Positions 49,154 to 57,848 of a stretch of DNA of 64,000 nucleotides are shown here, in pieces (the first letter of the stretch is position 1; each line of letters begins with the position of its first letter). Origin of the DNA: Nonomuraea wenchangensis (lineage in GTDB: Bacteria > Actinomycetota > Actinomycetes > Streptosporangiales > Streptosporangiaceae); assembly GCF_900111685.1 (NCBI RefSeq), contig NZ_FOHX01000004.1, positions 458,305-522,304 on the forward strand. The letters run 5' to 3'. A program made the translations under genes and the position numbers. The notes beneath the pieces are model-generated. The model was given only the letters and a program-made list of their open reading frames with translations, searched no databases and had not been told where the DNA came from.

Positions 49154-49809
49154 AAGAGCCGCGGGGTGACCACCGACACCACGGTGGTCACCTGGTCGGT
49201 GTCGTTGTACATGCCGTGCGGCACCGTCGAGCGCAGATGCACGCTGTCGCCGGGGTAGAGCCGGTGCTCCACGCCGTCCACCTCGTACAGCAGCTCGCCG
49301 CTCAGCACGTACGCGAACTCCTCGCCGGCGTGCCCGTACGCGGGCTCCCGCCGCCCGCCCGGCGCGATGTGCACCAGCAGCGGCTCCAGCACCAGGCTGG
49401 GGCCGCGCGCGGACAACATGCGGTACGTCTGCGCGCCGGACACGTACTCGGTGGCCGCCGTCTCCGCCCGGGTGAGCGTGAAATGGGTCGGCAGCCGGTC
49501 GGCGTCGCGCCCCGGCTGGCGGCCGGGGGAATCGTCGAAGAACTCCGACACCCCCCGTTCGAGTGCCGCCGCGACGCTGTTCAGCGCCACCAGCCCGATC
49601 GTCGAGATCCCGCGCTCCACCTGGGACAGGAACCCGATCGACAGCCCCGACCTGGACGCCAGGTCGCGGAGCGTCATCCCGCGCTCCTTGCGGAACTCGC
49701 GCATCCGCGCGCCCACGAGCTCCTGCCGGGGCTCGTCCGCGCGCCGGTCCTCCGACGCTGCCACCGGGACCTCCATGTCAGTCGGGGGGTTGTTCAGCAG
49801 CATGAACAT
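49150..49809 (-). CDS. XRE-family regulator with cupin domain
   Basis: 219 residues. Residues 30-90 are an XRE HTH (MTLRDLASRSGLSIGFLSQVE) and residues 135-219 a cupin_2 sensor (HAGEEFAYVLSGELLYEVDG). Such regulators control amino-acid, polyamine or aromatic catabolism. The start is uncertain: ATG 49809, 49803 or 49776 are possible, none with a clear Shine-Dalgarno. It is convergent with kynU. Confidence 0.9.
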   Translation of the reverse strand: MFMLLNNPPTDMEVPVAASEDRRADEPRQELVGARMREFRKERGMTLRDLASRSGLSIGFLSQVERGISTIGLVALNSVAAALERGVSEFFDDSPGRQPGRDADRLPTHFTLTRAETAATEYVSGAQTYRMLSARGPSLVLEPLLVHIAPGGRREPAYGHAGEEFAYVLSGELLYEVDGVEHRLYPGDSVHLRSTVPHGMYNDTDQVTTVVSVVTPRLF

Positions 49810-49851
49810 ATTTCACGCAACGTCCCCCGGCCAACTTCGAGGTCGGCGGCG

Positions 49852-50679
49852 TCACCCGGCCGGGGTGGCGTGCCAGACGACGTAGGAGATCCTGAGCGGC
49901 GCGTCGCCGTTCGCGGGGATGGCGGGGAACCGGATGCCCACCAGGTTGCCCTCGGCGGTCCGGGCGCAGGCCCAGTCGCCGGGCGACAGCTTGCCCACCT
50001 CCACCTGGTCGTAGTCCCGGGCGGCCAGGGCCCGCGCGCAGGCTTCGGCGTCGGGGCGGGCGTCGACGGGTGTGATCGGGTATTCGCCGCCGCCGGCCGT
50101 CCACAGGGAGCGGTAGGGGCTGACGTACCAGAGGTCGCTCTCCCCGGGCACGACCGTGCCGATGCGGCCGGACTCGACGTCGAGGTAGTCCTGGTCGTGC
50201 AGCGTCGCCTCCGCCTCGCGGATCTTCTCCCCTGCGGAGGGCGAGGGGGAGGCGGAGGGGGAAGGGGAAAGCGAGGGAGACGGTGAGGGCGGTGGTGTGG
50301 ACCGGGGCGGCGTGATGGCCGGGTTCGCGGCGACGTCTGCGGGCTGCGGAGGGGGAGCGGCGGTCGCGTCGGCGTAGTAGCGCTGAGCCATCGCGCCCAC
50401 CAGCCCCGCGCCCACGGCGATCAGCGCGACCATCACCAGGGCCCGCTTGCGTATGGGCTGCCCGTAGAGCTGGATCAGCCCCAGCGTCCCGGTGACCACC
50501 GACAGCAGCCCGGCGACCAGCACCCCTTGCCGCGACTCGGTGGTGAGCAGTTGCGCGACCGCCGCCACGTCGGCGACCGACCCGAGCCCCGCCAGCGCGG
50601 TGGCCCGGCGGACGGCGCCCCGGCCGGGCCCGCCGTCCTGCTCTCCCGACGCGTGCGCCGGCTTCTCCGCGGTGTCCAC
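49852..50679 (-). CDS. Membrane protein with Pro/Ser linker and extracytoplasmic domain
   Basis: 275 residues. Two helices (GVLVAGLLSVVTGTLGLIQL and ALVMVALIAVGAGLVGAMAQ), then a Pro-Ser repeat linker near residues 110-145 and a C-terminal domain with one Cys pair (ACARALA and WACARTAEG). That domain resembles extracytoplasmic sensor-type modules seen after serine/threonine kinases. Function unknown. Confidence 0.75.
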   Translation of the reverse strand: MDTAEKPAHASGEQDGGPGRGAVRRATALAGLGSVADVAAVAQLLTTESRQGVLVAGLLSVVTGTLGLIQLYGQPIRKRALVMVALIAVGAGLVGAMAQRYYADATAAPPPQPADVAANPAITPPRSTPPPSPSPSLSPSPSASPSPSAGEKIREAEATLHDQDYLDVESGRIGTVVPGESDLWYVSPYRSLWTAGGGEYPITPVDARPDAEACARALAARDYDQVEVGKLSPGDWACARTAEGNLVGIRFPAIPANGDAPLRISYVVWHATPAG

Positions 50680-50727
50680 CCACGACCTCCGTACGCCGGA
50701 ATCCGTGCCCGTTGAAAGCGGACCACA

Positions 50728-51132
50728 GTGTCCCAGGAAAGAGGCCGGACCCGATATACGAAGAAGTTCGTAGTGCCTTTTCCGCGCTGTTCCTGTTCGG
50801 CCTGCGAAACGGCGGCCCGTTGCCGCAAACTTGGTGGTGAAGAGCCCCCCGAGCAGCAGAAAGTCGCCATGAACCTCCCGAAAATCGGCGATCCCTCAGA
50901 ATACGGAATAACCCCCCGAGAAATGGCGGTCCTGGCGCTTCTCGGCGAAGGGCTGACCGCGCACGCCATCGGCAGCAGGCTCAGGATCGCGGAGAGGACC
51001 GCGATCAAGCACAAGGAGAATCTCTACCGCAAACTCGGCGTGCACGACCGGGTCACCGCGCTCAACAAGGCACGAGCCCTCGGCCTGCTCCCCGCGGAGC
51101 AGGCCGAGGCCGTCAGGCCAGCCGGAAGGTGA
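50728..51132 (+). CDS. LuxR-type HTH regulator, small
   Basis: 134 residues if started at GTG 50728; ATG 50869 would give the HTH part only. The C-terminal LuxR domain is clear (YGITPREMAVLALLGEGLTA, RLRIAERTAIKHKENLYRKL). The N-terminal part holds four Cys in CSCSACETAARC, and its DNA (50730-50930) is AT-richer than its neighbours. It is divergent from the membrane-protein gene and overlaps the dioxygenase gene tail-to-tail by 20 bases. Confidence 0.75.
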   Translation: MSQERGRTRYTKKFVVPFPRCSCSACETAARCRKLGGEEPPEQQKVAMNLPKIGDPSEYGITPREMAVLALLGEGLTAHAIGSRLRIAERTAIKHKENLYRKLGVHDRVTALNKARALGLLPAEQAEAVRPAGR

Positions 51133-51976
51133 ACTCCACCCGCCGCCACGGCCCCGGCCGCCCGTCGGGCGCGGGTCCGTCCTGCTCGGGGAAGGGCACG
51201 ATGATGGGCTCCTTGACGCCGAACACGGCGTCGGAGTCGAGATAGTCGCCGCCCTCGACGAAGAGCTGGGTGACCAGCGTGCGCCGCCCGGGGGCCGCGA
51301 TCATGAAATGCAGGTGCGGGGCGCGCATCGAGTGGCGTCCGGCGGCGGCCAGCAGCTCGCCCACCGGCCCGTCGTCCGGGATCGGGTACGGCGCCGGCAG
51401 GATCGTCCAGAACGTCAGCCGCCCGGCGGCGTCGGTGCGCAGCCGCCCCCGCAGCACCGGCCCTTCCTGGTCCGGGAGCTGGACGTCGTAGTAGCCGTCC
51501 TTATTCGCCTGCCACACGTCCACCACGGCGTCGGCGACGGGGACGCCCGCGGTGTCGGTGATCGTGATGTCCGCCAGGACCGGCTCGCCGTCGAGTCCGC
51601 AGGAGACGTCGGCGCCCTGCGGCAGCTCCGGCGGGCCCTCGACGTAGAAGGGGCCGAGCACGGCCGACGGCGTGGCCCCGGCGGCGCGGGCGTTGCCGAG
51701 GATGTCGACCAGGCTGCTCACGCCGAGGACGTCCGAGAGCAGGATGAACTCCTGCCGGACGTCGCTGGTGATGTGCCCGGTCCTGGTGAGGAAGCCGATC
51801 GCGTGGCGCCACTCCTCGTCGGTGACGTCGTTCTCGCGCACGAAGGCGTGCAGGTGGGAGACGAGGCCCTGGGCGAGCGTACGCAGCCGCTCCGGCGCGC
51901 CCTCGAAGCTCGCCAGCACCGTACGGGTGAGCTCGTCCGCCGCCTGCTCGACCGCCGGGTCGGGGGTCGTGGTCAT
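51113..51976 (-). CDS. Hydroxyquinol 1,2-dioxygenase (intradiol ring cleavage)
   Basis: 287 residues. It opens hydroxyquinol (1,2,4-benzenetriol) to maleylacetate. The intradiol Fe(III) ligands are visible: Tyr in NKDGYYDVQ, Tyr in PAPYPIPDDGPVG, and two His in RAPHLHF. The N-terminal helical dimer domain (Dioxygenase_N) is present. GGAGGA precedes ATG 51976. It is the last gene of the aromatic operon and overlaps the upstream maleylacetate reductase by 4 bases. Confidence 0.92.
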   Translation of the reverse strand: MTTTPDPAVEQAADELTRTVLASFEGAPERLRTLAQGLVSHLHAFVRENDVTDEEWRHAIGFLTRTGHITSDVRQEFILLSDVLGVSSLVDILGNARAAGATPSAVLGPFYVEGPPELPQGADVSCGLDGEPVLADITITDTAGVPVADAVVDVWQANKDGYYDVQLPDQEGPVLRGRLRTDAAGRLTFWTILPAPYPIPDDGPVGELLAAAGRHSMRAPHLHFMIAAPGRRTLVTQLFVEGGDYLDSDAVFGVKEPIIVPFPEQDGPAPDGRPGPWRRVEFTFRLA

Positions 51977-53034
51977 CGTGGTCCTCCGATCATTTGCCCG
52001 GTGAGCGCCCGGCGCAGCAGGTCCGCGACGCCGTCGCGGGTGACCGGGCGGGGGTTGGGGTAGGGCCGCTCGGTCGCGAGTCCGGCCGCCCGGTCCACGT
52101 CGGCCGCGTCGAACCCGAGCCCGGCCAGGTCGGCGGGCGCGCCCAGGGAACGGGCGAACCGCTGCAGCCCGGCCGGGGCGTCCGCCACGCCGAGGGCGCC
52201 CGCCACGGCCCGCATCGCGTCCGGCGCGGCGGGCGCGTTGTAGTCCATCGCGTACGGCAGCACCACGGTGTGCAGGGGCGCGTGCGGCAGGCCGAAGGAG
52301 CCGCCGAGCGTGTGGCACAGCTTGTGGTGCAGCCCCATCCCGACCGCGCCGAGGCAGAGCCCGGCCAGGTAGGCGCCGTACAACAGCTCGGCCCGCGCCT
52401 CCTCGGGGTCGCCGGGCAGCCGCCGCAGGCCGGTGGCCAGCGCGGCGATCGAGCCGGTCGCCATCCGGTCGGTCGCGCCGGTCCGGCCGGGCGCGTACAG
52501 CGCCTCCACGGCGTGCGCCATCGAGTTGACGGCGCTGGTGACCGTCACCGGCCAGGGCAGCCCCATGGTCAGCGACACGTCGTAGATCACGGTGTCGGGC
52601 CGGATCGCGGGGTCGGTCGTCGTCGTCTTCCGTCCCCCGGAGGTCTCCCCGAGCACGGGCGTGACCTCGGACCCCGCGTACGTCGTCGGCAGCACGACGT
52701 GCGGCACGCCGAGCCGGTGCGCGACCGCCTTCCCGAGACCGGTCGTCGTCCCGCCGCCGGCCGACACCACCGAGTCGGCGCCGAGCTCGGCGGCCCGCGC
52801 CAGCCCGGCCTCGGTCACCTCCACGGGCGTGTGCATGACAGCACCATCGAACACCCCGGCGGCGGCCCCGCCCAGCCCGGCCACGACGCGGGAGACGAGC
52901 TCGCCGCGCCTAGGCGTGGACAGCACCAGCGCCCGCCGGCCGCCGAGCCGGTCGAGCTCCTCGCGGAGCCGGGCCAGCGTGCCCGTGCCGAACACCACCC
53001 GCAGGCCGCCGTCGTCGCACTCGAACGCGCGCAC
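51973..53034 (-). CDS. Maleylacetate reductase
   Basis: 353 residues, iron-containing alcohol dehydrogenase superfamily. The NAD loop VVSAGGGTTTGLGKAVAHR and PTTYAGSEVTPV are typical of maleylacetate reductases, which turn maleylacetate into 3-oxoadipate. Metal-ligand positions in MAHAVEAL and HHKLCHTLGG. It directly continues the ring-cleavage step of the next gene, with which it overlaps. Confidence 0.93.
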   Translation of the reverse strand: MRAFECDDGGLRVVFGTGTLARLREELDRLGGRRALVLSTPRRGELVSRVVAGLGGAAAGVFDGAVMHTPVEVTEAGLARAAELGADSVVSAGGGTTTGLGKAVAHRLGVPHVVLPTTYAGSEVTPVLGETSGGRKTTTTDPAIRPDTVIYDVSLTMGLPWPVTVTSAVNSMAHAVEALYAPGRTGATDRMATGSIAALATGLRRLPGDPEEARAELLYGAYLAGLCLGAVGMGLHHKLCHTLGGSFGLPHAPLHTVVLPYAMDYNAPAAPDAMRAVAGALGVADAPAGLQRFARSLGAPADLAGLGFDAADVDRAAGLATERPYPNPRPVTRDGVADLLRRALTGQMIGGPR

Positions 53035-53040
53035 CCCCGG

Positions 53041-53943
53041 CTACCTGACCGGCTCGCGCCCGGCCGCGACGACCGGAGCCGCCGCCGCGCCGGCTTCGGC
53101 GACGCACACGTTGCGCATGCGCCCGATGCCCCCCACCCAGGACTCCACCACGTCGCCGGGCTGCAGGAACCGCTGCGGGCTGCGGCCCGCGCCCACCCCG
53201 GCGGGGGTGCCGGTGAAGATCAGGTCACCCGGCATGAGCGGCAGCGTGTGGGACAGCCTGGAGATCAGCTCAGGGATGGAGAAGACGAGGTCGGCGGTGC
53301 TGCCGCTCTGCACGATCTCGCCGTTGACCGAGCAGCCGAGCGTCAGCCGGTCGCGGTCGGGCAGGCTGTCCGCGGCGACCAGCCACGGCCCGATGGGACC
53401 GAACGTGGGGAACGACTTCGCCAGGCTGAACTGCGGCATGGGGCCCGCGGTCTGCCGCGAGCGCTCCGAGATGTCCTGACCCACGGTGAGGCCCGCGACG
53501 TGGTCCCATCCCCGCTCGGCGGGCACCTGGTAGGCGTGCCTGCCGACGACCGCGACGACCTCGACCTCCCAGTCGCAGGAGCCGTCGATCAGCCTGATCG
53601 GCTCGTACGGCCCGCTCAGGCACGACAGGTACTTGGTGAAGACGCTCGGCGACTGCGGCGGCTCGCTGCCGATCTCGTCGGCGTGGTCCAGGTAGTTCAT
53701 GCCGATGGCGAACACCTGGCGGGGCTCGTCCACCGGCGCGCGCAGCAGCGCGGGATCGAGCGGCCGGCCCGCCCCCAGCTCGGCGTTCTCACTCCACTCC
53801 CGGAACGCCGCCCAGTCCTCCAGGACCGACCGCGGATCCGGCCCGAACCGGCCCGACGACTGCTCGGCGATGTCGACGTACGCGGAGTCGTCGACGATGA
53901 TCGACGCCCGTCCGTCGACGTTGGCGATGCGCAACAGACTCAA
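53041..53943 (-). CDS. Fumarylacetoacetate hydrolase-family protein
   Basis: 300 residues. The FAH C-terminal domain includes FAIGMNYLDHADE, the acidic metal site in WEVEVVAVVG and LIFTGTPAGVG. Such enzymes hydrolyse or isomerise acylpyruvates and related ring-cleavage products. The start is a TTG: 53943 or 53934, the latter better spaced from GAAGGG. In a hydroxyquinol operon its role is unclear; it could process a side-chain product. Confidence 0.9.
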   Translation of the reverse strand: MSLLRIANVDGRASIIVDDSAYVDIAEQSSGRFGPDPRSVLEDWAAFREWSENAELGAGRPLDPALLRAPVDEPRQVFAIGMNYLDHADEIGSEPPQSPSVFTKYLSCLSGPYEPIRLIDGSCDWEVEVVAVVGRHAYQVPAERGWDHVAGLTVGQDISERSRQTAGPMPQFSLAKSFPTFGPIGPWLVAADSLPDRDRLTLGCSVNGEIVQSGSTADLVFSIPELISRLSHTLPLMPGDLIFTGTPAGVGAGRSPQRFLQPGDVVESWVGGIGRMRNVCVAEAGAAAAPVVAAGREPVR

Positions 53944-53976
53944 ACCCTTCAGAAGGAAGCTCGTGGACGTACGGCG

Positions 53977-54786
53977 TCAGTGCCGGTATCCGGTGTACCC
54001 GGGGGAGCAGCCGGGCGTCGCCGCGGTCCGCCCGCCGTCCACCGGCAGCAGGACGCCGGTGACGTAACTGGCCGCCCGCGAGGCGAGGTAGAGCACGGCG
54101 GCGGCGTACTCGTCGGGCTCGGCCACCGGGCGGAGCGGCGTGGCCCGTCCGAGCTCGGCGACGATGTCGGTCTTCAGCGGCATGGCCGACGAGCCGGCCC
54201 GCGAGATGCCGTTGACGCGGATGCCCGAGGAGGCCAGCTCGGCGGCGAGGACGTGCACCAGGCTGTGCACGGCGCCCTTGGAGGCGGAGTAGCTGACGAC
54301 GTTCGGGTTGCCGTAGGTGCCGTCGATCGACCCGGCGTGCACCATCGACGCCCGCGAGGACCGCTTCAGGTGCGGCAGGAACGCCTGGGAGGCGGCGTAG
54401 ACGCCGGTCAGGTTGATCCGCACGGTCTCCTCGAACTGCTCGATCGACAGGTCGGGGAAGCGGCCGAAGTCGTTGGCGAAGTGGTGGGTGACCAGGGTGT
54501 CCACGGTGTCCCACCCCTCGGGCAGGTCGGCCGCGAGCCGCTGGGGGCCGTACGGGTCGCGCGGGTCGTGGACCACGACGCGGGGCTCGCCGCCGGCCTC
54601 GCGGATCGCCTCCGCGGTGGCCTCGGCGGCCTCCTTCGTGGCCTGGGCCACCAGGACCTCGGCGCCGCACCGGGTGAAGGCGGCGGCGGAGGAGGAGGCG
54701 ACGTCCTCGGGGCCGTTGACGCCGATGCCGGTGCCGATCAGGACCACCTTGTAACCGGTGAAGTCGAAGGCTTGCGCGATGTCCAT
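53977..54786 (-). CDS. Short-chain dehydrogenase/reductase
   Basis: 269 residues. The cofactor loop reads LIGTGIGVNG, an altered TGxxxGxG; catalytic Ser is in VHAGSIDG and Tyr/Lys in YSASKG. LPVDGGRTAA closes the fold. GAGGA lies just before ATG 54786. It probably oxidises or reduces an alcohol/ketone in the aromatic pathway, for example a dihydrodiol-like intermediate. Confidence 0.9.
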   Translation of the reverse strand: MDIAQAFDFTGYKVVLIGTGIGVNGPEDVASSSAAAFTRCGAEVLVAQATKEAAEATAEAIREAGGEPRVVVHDPRDPYGPQRLAADLPEGWDTVDTLVTHHFANDFGRFPDLSIEQFEETVRINLTGVYAASQAFLPHLKRSSRASMVHAGSIDGTYGNPNVVSYSASKGAVHSLVHVLAAELASSGIRVNGISRAGSSAMPLKTDIVAELGRATPLRPVAEPDEYAAAVLYLASRAASYVTGVLLPVDGGRTAATPGCSPGYTGYRH

Positions 54787-54818
54787 CTGTTCCTCGTGCT
54801 CTCTTGTCGGTGCCGGCT

Positions 54819-56033
54819 TCATTCGGGGACGGCCGCGAGTTCCCTGTCGGGGGCCTGGTACTGCCACAACCACGCGCTGACCTGGGAGTCGGTCGCGCCC
54901 TGGGCGACGGCCCTGTCGCGTTCGCGCTGCTCGGGCCCGTCGGGCAGGTGGAAGGTCGTCGCGTTGGCGGCCGACAGCGCCTGCACCCGGTTGGCCCGCC
55001 GGACCCGCAGCGACTCGAAGGCGCGGAACGCCTCCTCCGGCTCCTGGCGGGCGGCGAAGGCCGCGCCGAGCGCGTGCCCGTCCTCGATGGCCTGGGCGGC
55101 GCCCTGCCCGAGGTAGGGCAGCATCGGATGGCAGGCGTCGCCGAGCAGGGTCACCCGCCCGGTGTGCCAGGTCTCCAGCGCGGGCTGGGTGTAGATGTCG
55201 TAGCGGGTCACCCCGTTGCCCTTGGTGATCAGTCGGCGCAGCGGCTCGTGCCAGCCGTCGAGGTGGGCCAGGGTCTCCTCCAGCTCGACGGGGGCCGCGG
55301 TGGCGCCGGAGGCGATGGCAGGGGCCTCGATGCAGGCGGTGATGTTGATCATCGAGCCGCGCCGGAAGGGGCAGTGCACGACGTGCGCGCGCGGGCCCAG
55401 CCACGACTCGAAGCCGTTGCGCTCGACGAACTCCGCCAGCTCGGGATCGTCAAGCAGCCGCTCGGACGGGACCTGGGTGCGGAACCCGCTGTGCCCGGCG
55501 TACTCGGGCTCGGCCGCGTCGAAGAGCCGCCTGCGGACGACGGAGCGGATGCCGTCCGCGGCCACGACCGCATCGGCCGTGAACCGTTCCCCGTCCGTGG
55601 CCGTGACCGTGCCCGTCTCCGGGTCCACGTCGGCGATGCGCCGGCCCAGCAGCACCTCCACGGGCCTGCCCGGCTCCGCCGGGTCCCGCGCCGCGTCGAG
55701 CAGCGCCCGCTGGAGGTCGCCGCGGTGCGCGAACCAGAACGGGTGACCGTACGTCTCCTCCACGGTCCCGGCGAGCGGAGCCTTGAACAGCTCGCGCCCG
55801 TCCTGCCAGCGCCGCCGGGTGGTCCAGGTCGGGAGCGCGACGTCCGCGGCCAGCCGGGGCGCGAGCCCGAGGGCCGTGAGCGCGCCGACCGCGTTCGGCC
55901 CGAGACCGATCCCGGCCCCGACCTCGTTGATCCGCGGCGACTGCTCCAGCACGGTGACGCCGGCCCCGGCCCGCCGCAGCGCCACGGCCGCGGCGAGCCC
56001 GCCGATGCCCGCGCCGATGACGATCGCTTGCAT
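54819..56033 (-). CDS. FAD-dependent aromatic hydroxylase (salicylate/hydroxybenzoate type)
   Basis: 404 residues. VIGAGIGGLAAAVALRRAG binds ADP, AADGIRSVVR is the DG motif and VTLLGDACHPMLPYLGQGAA is the GD motif, as in salicylate 1-hydroxylase. Such enzymes hydroxylate a phenol or decarboxylate while hydroxylating. Here the product is expected to be hydroxyquinol, substrate of the dioxygenase in the same operon. Confidence 0.92.
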   Translation of the reverse strand: MQAIVIGAGIGGLAAAVALRRAGAGVTVLEQSPRINEVGAGIGLGPNAVGALTALGLAPRLAADVALPTWTTRRRWQDGRELFKAPLAGTVEETYGHPFWFAHRGDLQRALLDAARDPAEPGRPVEVLLGRRIADVDPETGTVTATDGERFTADAVVAADGIRSVVRRRLFDAAEPEYAGHSGFRTQVPSERLLDDPELAEFVERNGFESWLGPRAHVVHCPFRRGSMINITACIEAPAIASGATAAPVELEETLAHLDGWHEPLRRLITKGNGVTRYDIYTQPALETWHTGRVTLLGDACHPMLPYLGQGAAQAIEDGHALGAAFAARQEPEEAFRAFESLRVRRANRVQALSAANATTFHLPDGPEQRERDRAVAQGATDSQVSAWLWQYQAPDRELAAVPE

Positions 56034-56052
56034 GGTGATGTCTCCGCTCCCT

Positions 56053-57036
56053 TCAGATGATCGTGGTCTCGCCGCTGGGCTCGGCGTCCACGGGGGTGAA
56101 CAGCGAGGCCACCGAGGGGTCGCCGGTCGTGATGCCCTGCTCGCGGGCGTAGCGCACGATCAGCTCCATGGCGCGCACGTTCGCCGGGGTCAGGCCGTAC
56201 TGCCACGGGTCGCGGCCCATGAGCTCGTCCTGCTCCCGCCACACGTCCTGGACGAAGGCCAGCGGCAGCGTACGCGGGTTGCGCAGCCGCTCCATGGCGG
56301 CCCGGCGGGCGGCGGTGAAGGCCGCCGTCAGGCTGGCCGGGACCCAAGGATGCCGGTCGACGACCTCCTGCCTGATCGTGACCACGTGCATGACGGGGAA
56401 CACGCCGGTCCGCGCGTAGTACTCCCGCTCGACCCGGGGGAAGTCGGGGAACAGCCGCGCCACCGCCGGGTCGCCGGCGAGGAACGACGGCGGGTTGTAG
56501 GCCGACACGGTGGCGCTCACGCCGCCCGTGGTCAGCAGGTCGTCGATGCGGTGCCGGGCCGCGCTGTCCGTCGGGAGCAGGGGCGCGTCCTGGCCGTCGG
56601 GGAGGCGGCCGAAGGTGCCGAAGACGTCCTGCCAGTCCACCTTGTCCAGGTTCAGGCCGTGCTCGTCCTGGAGGATGCCGCGGATCCACACGGCGGCGGC
56701 GGGCTCGTACCCGCCGATGCCGACCGCGCGGCCCTCCAGGTCGGCGACGGTGCGGATGCCGCTCGCGGTGTTCACGAAGATCGAGCCGTGCCGGAAGCGG
56801 CGGTGCGGGAACACCGGGATCGCGGTCAGCGGCTCGCCGCGCTCCCTGGCCCGCAGGTACTGCACCACGTTGAACTCGGCGACGTCGCACTCGGACCGCC
56901 GGTCCAGCCGGAAGATCCGCTCCTTGTCGGACGTGAGCACGTGCAGGTCGATGCCGTCCGGCCGGACCTGCCCGTCCGCGAGGGCGCGGGTGATCTCGTA
57001 GTCGCCGCACGCCAGCGACAGCGTGAGCCGGCTCAC
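56053..57036 (-). CDS. 4,5-dihydroxyphthalate decarboxylase-like protein (binding-protein fold, cytosolic)
   Basis: 327 residues. LTLSLACGDYEITRALADG..RPDGIDL is the family opening, and the fold is that of NitT/TauT binding proteins, but there is no signal peptide or lipobox, while a true lipoprotein for the importer is encoded at 59384. That makes an enzyme, a decarboxylase of the Pht5 type, the better call. It would remove a carboxylate from a hydroxylated aromatic acid before hydroxylation. GTG 57036 overlaps the ATPase stop. Confidence 0.82.
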   Translation of the reverse strand: MSRLTLSLACGDYEITRALADGQVRPDGIDLHVLTSDKERIFRLDRRSECDVAEFNVVQYLRARERGEPLTAIPVFPHRRFRHGSIFVNTASGIRTVADLEGRAVGIGGYEPAAAVWIRGILQDEHGLNLDKVDWQDVFGTFGRLPDGQDAPLLPTDSAARHRIDDLLTTGGVSATVSAYNPPSFLAGDPAVARLFPDFPRVEREYYARTGVFPVMHVVTIRQEVVDRHPWVPASLTAAFTAARRAAMERLRNPRTLPLAFVQDVWREQDELMGRDPWQYGLTPANVRAMELIVRYAREQGITTGDPSVASLFTPVDAEPSGETTII

Positions 57037-57848
57037 TGGTGGTGCCCCAGAGCGGTGAACACCGAGGCGCGCAGCCGGCCGAACTCGTCCAGCGCCTTGG
57101 TCGCGATCTGGTCGCGGGGCCGCGGCAGGTCCACCGGCATGACCTCGCGGATGGTGGTCGGCGTCCGCGTCAGCACCACGATCCGGCCGCCCAGGTAGAT
57201 GGCCTCGTCGATGTCGTGCGTGACGAACGCGATCGTCATGTCCCGCTCCGCCCACAGCCGCAGCGTGAGGTCCTCCAGCTCGACCCGGGTCTGCGCGTCC
57301 ACGGAGGCGAACGGCTCGTCCATCAGCAGCAGCCGAGGGTGGTAGGCCAGCGCGCGGGCGATCGCCACGCGCTGCTGCATGCCGCCGGAGAGCTGCCACG
57401 GCTTCTTGCGCGTGTGCGCGGCCAGGCCGACCGACTCCAGCGCCTCGGCCGTACGCTCCTCGGCCTCCTTCTTGGAGATCGGCTTGTAGCGCAGCGGCAG
57501 CCGGACGTTGTCGGCCACGCTCAGCCACGGCAGCAGCGAGCGGCTGTAGTCCTGGAAGACCAGCCCGAGGGTGTCGGGCGGGCCGGTGACCTCCTCCCCG
57601 GCGATCCGCACCGTGCCGCCCTCGTGCGGCAGCAGCCCGGACAGGCAGCGCAGCATCGTGGTCTTGCCGCAGCCCGAGGGGCCGACGATGGACACCAGCT
57701 CGCCCTCGAAGATGCGCAGCGTGATGTCCTCCAGGACCAGCTCGCTGCCGTAGCTCTTGCGCAGGCCGTCGACCTCCAGGATCGCGACGCGGTCGTCCTT
57801 GTCGGGGCTGCTCGGGGAGGTCCGGCTCAGCCCTGCCGTCTCAGTCAT
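57033..57848 (-). CDS. NitT/TauT-type ABC transporter ATPase
   Basis: 271 residues. Walker A GPSGCGKTT, signature LSGGMQQR, Walker B LLLMDEPFASVD. It energises import of an aromatic acid with the two permeases and the lipoprotein. ATG 57848 is preferred over GTG 57860. Overlaps on both sides. Confidence 0.92.
   Translation of the reverse strand: MTETAGLSRTSPSSPDKDDRVAILEVDGLRKSYGSELVLEDITLRIFEGELVSIVGPSGCGKTTMLRCLSGLLPHEGGTVRIAGEEVTGPPDTLGLVFQDYSRSLLPWLSVADNVRLPLRYKPISKKEAEERTAEALESVGLAAHTRKKPWQLSGGMQQRVAIARALAYHPRLLLMDEPFASVDAQTRVELEDLTLRLWAERDMTIAFVTHDIDEAIYLGGRIVVLTRTPTTIREVMPVDLPRPRDQIATKALDEFGRLRASVFTALGHHQ

Noticed and set aside
51994..55116. 1040-codon plus-strand open frame over the aromatic operon
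   Set aside because: Shadow of maleylacetate reductase, FAH and SDR genes; composition is Gly/Arg/Val repetitive.
56053..57036. Second substrate-binding protein of the importer
   Set aside because: No signal peptide or lipobox, and the opening matches dihydroxyphthalate decarboxylase-like proteins.
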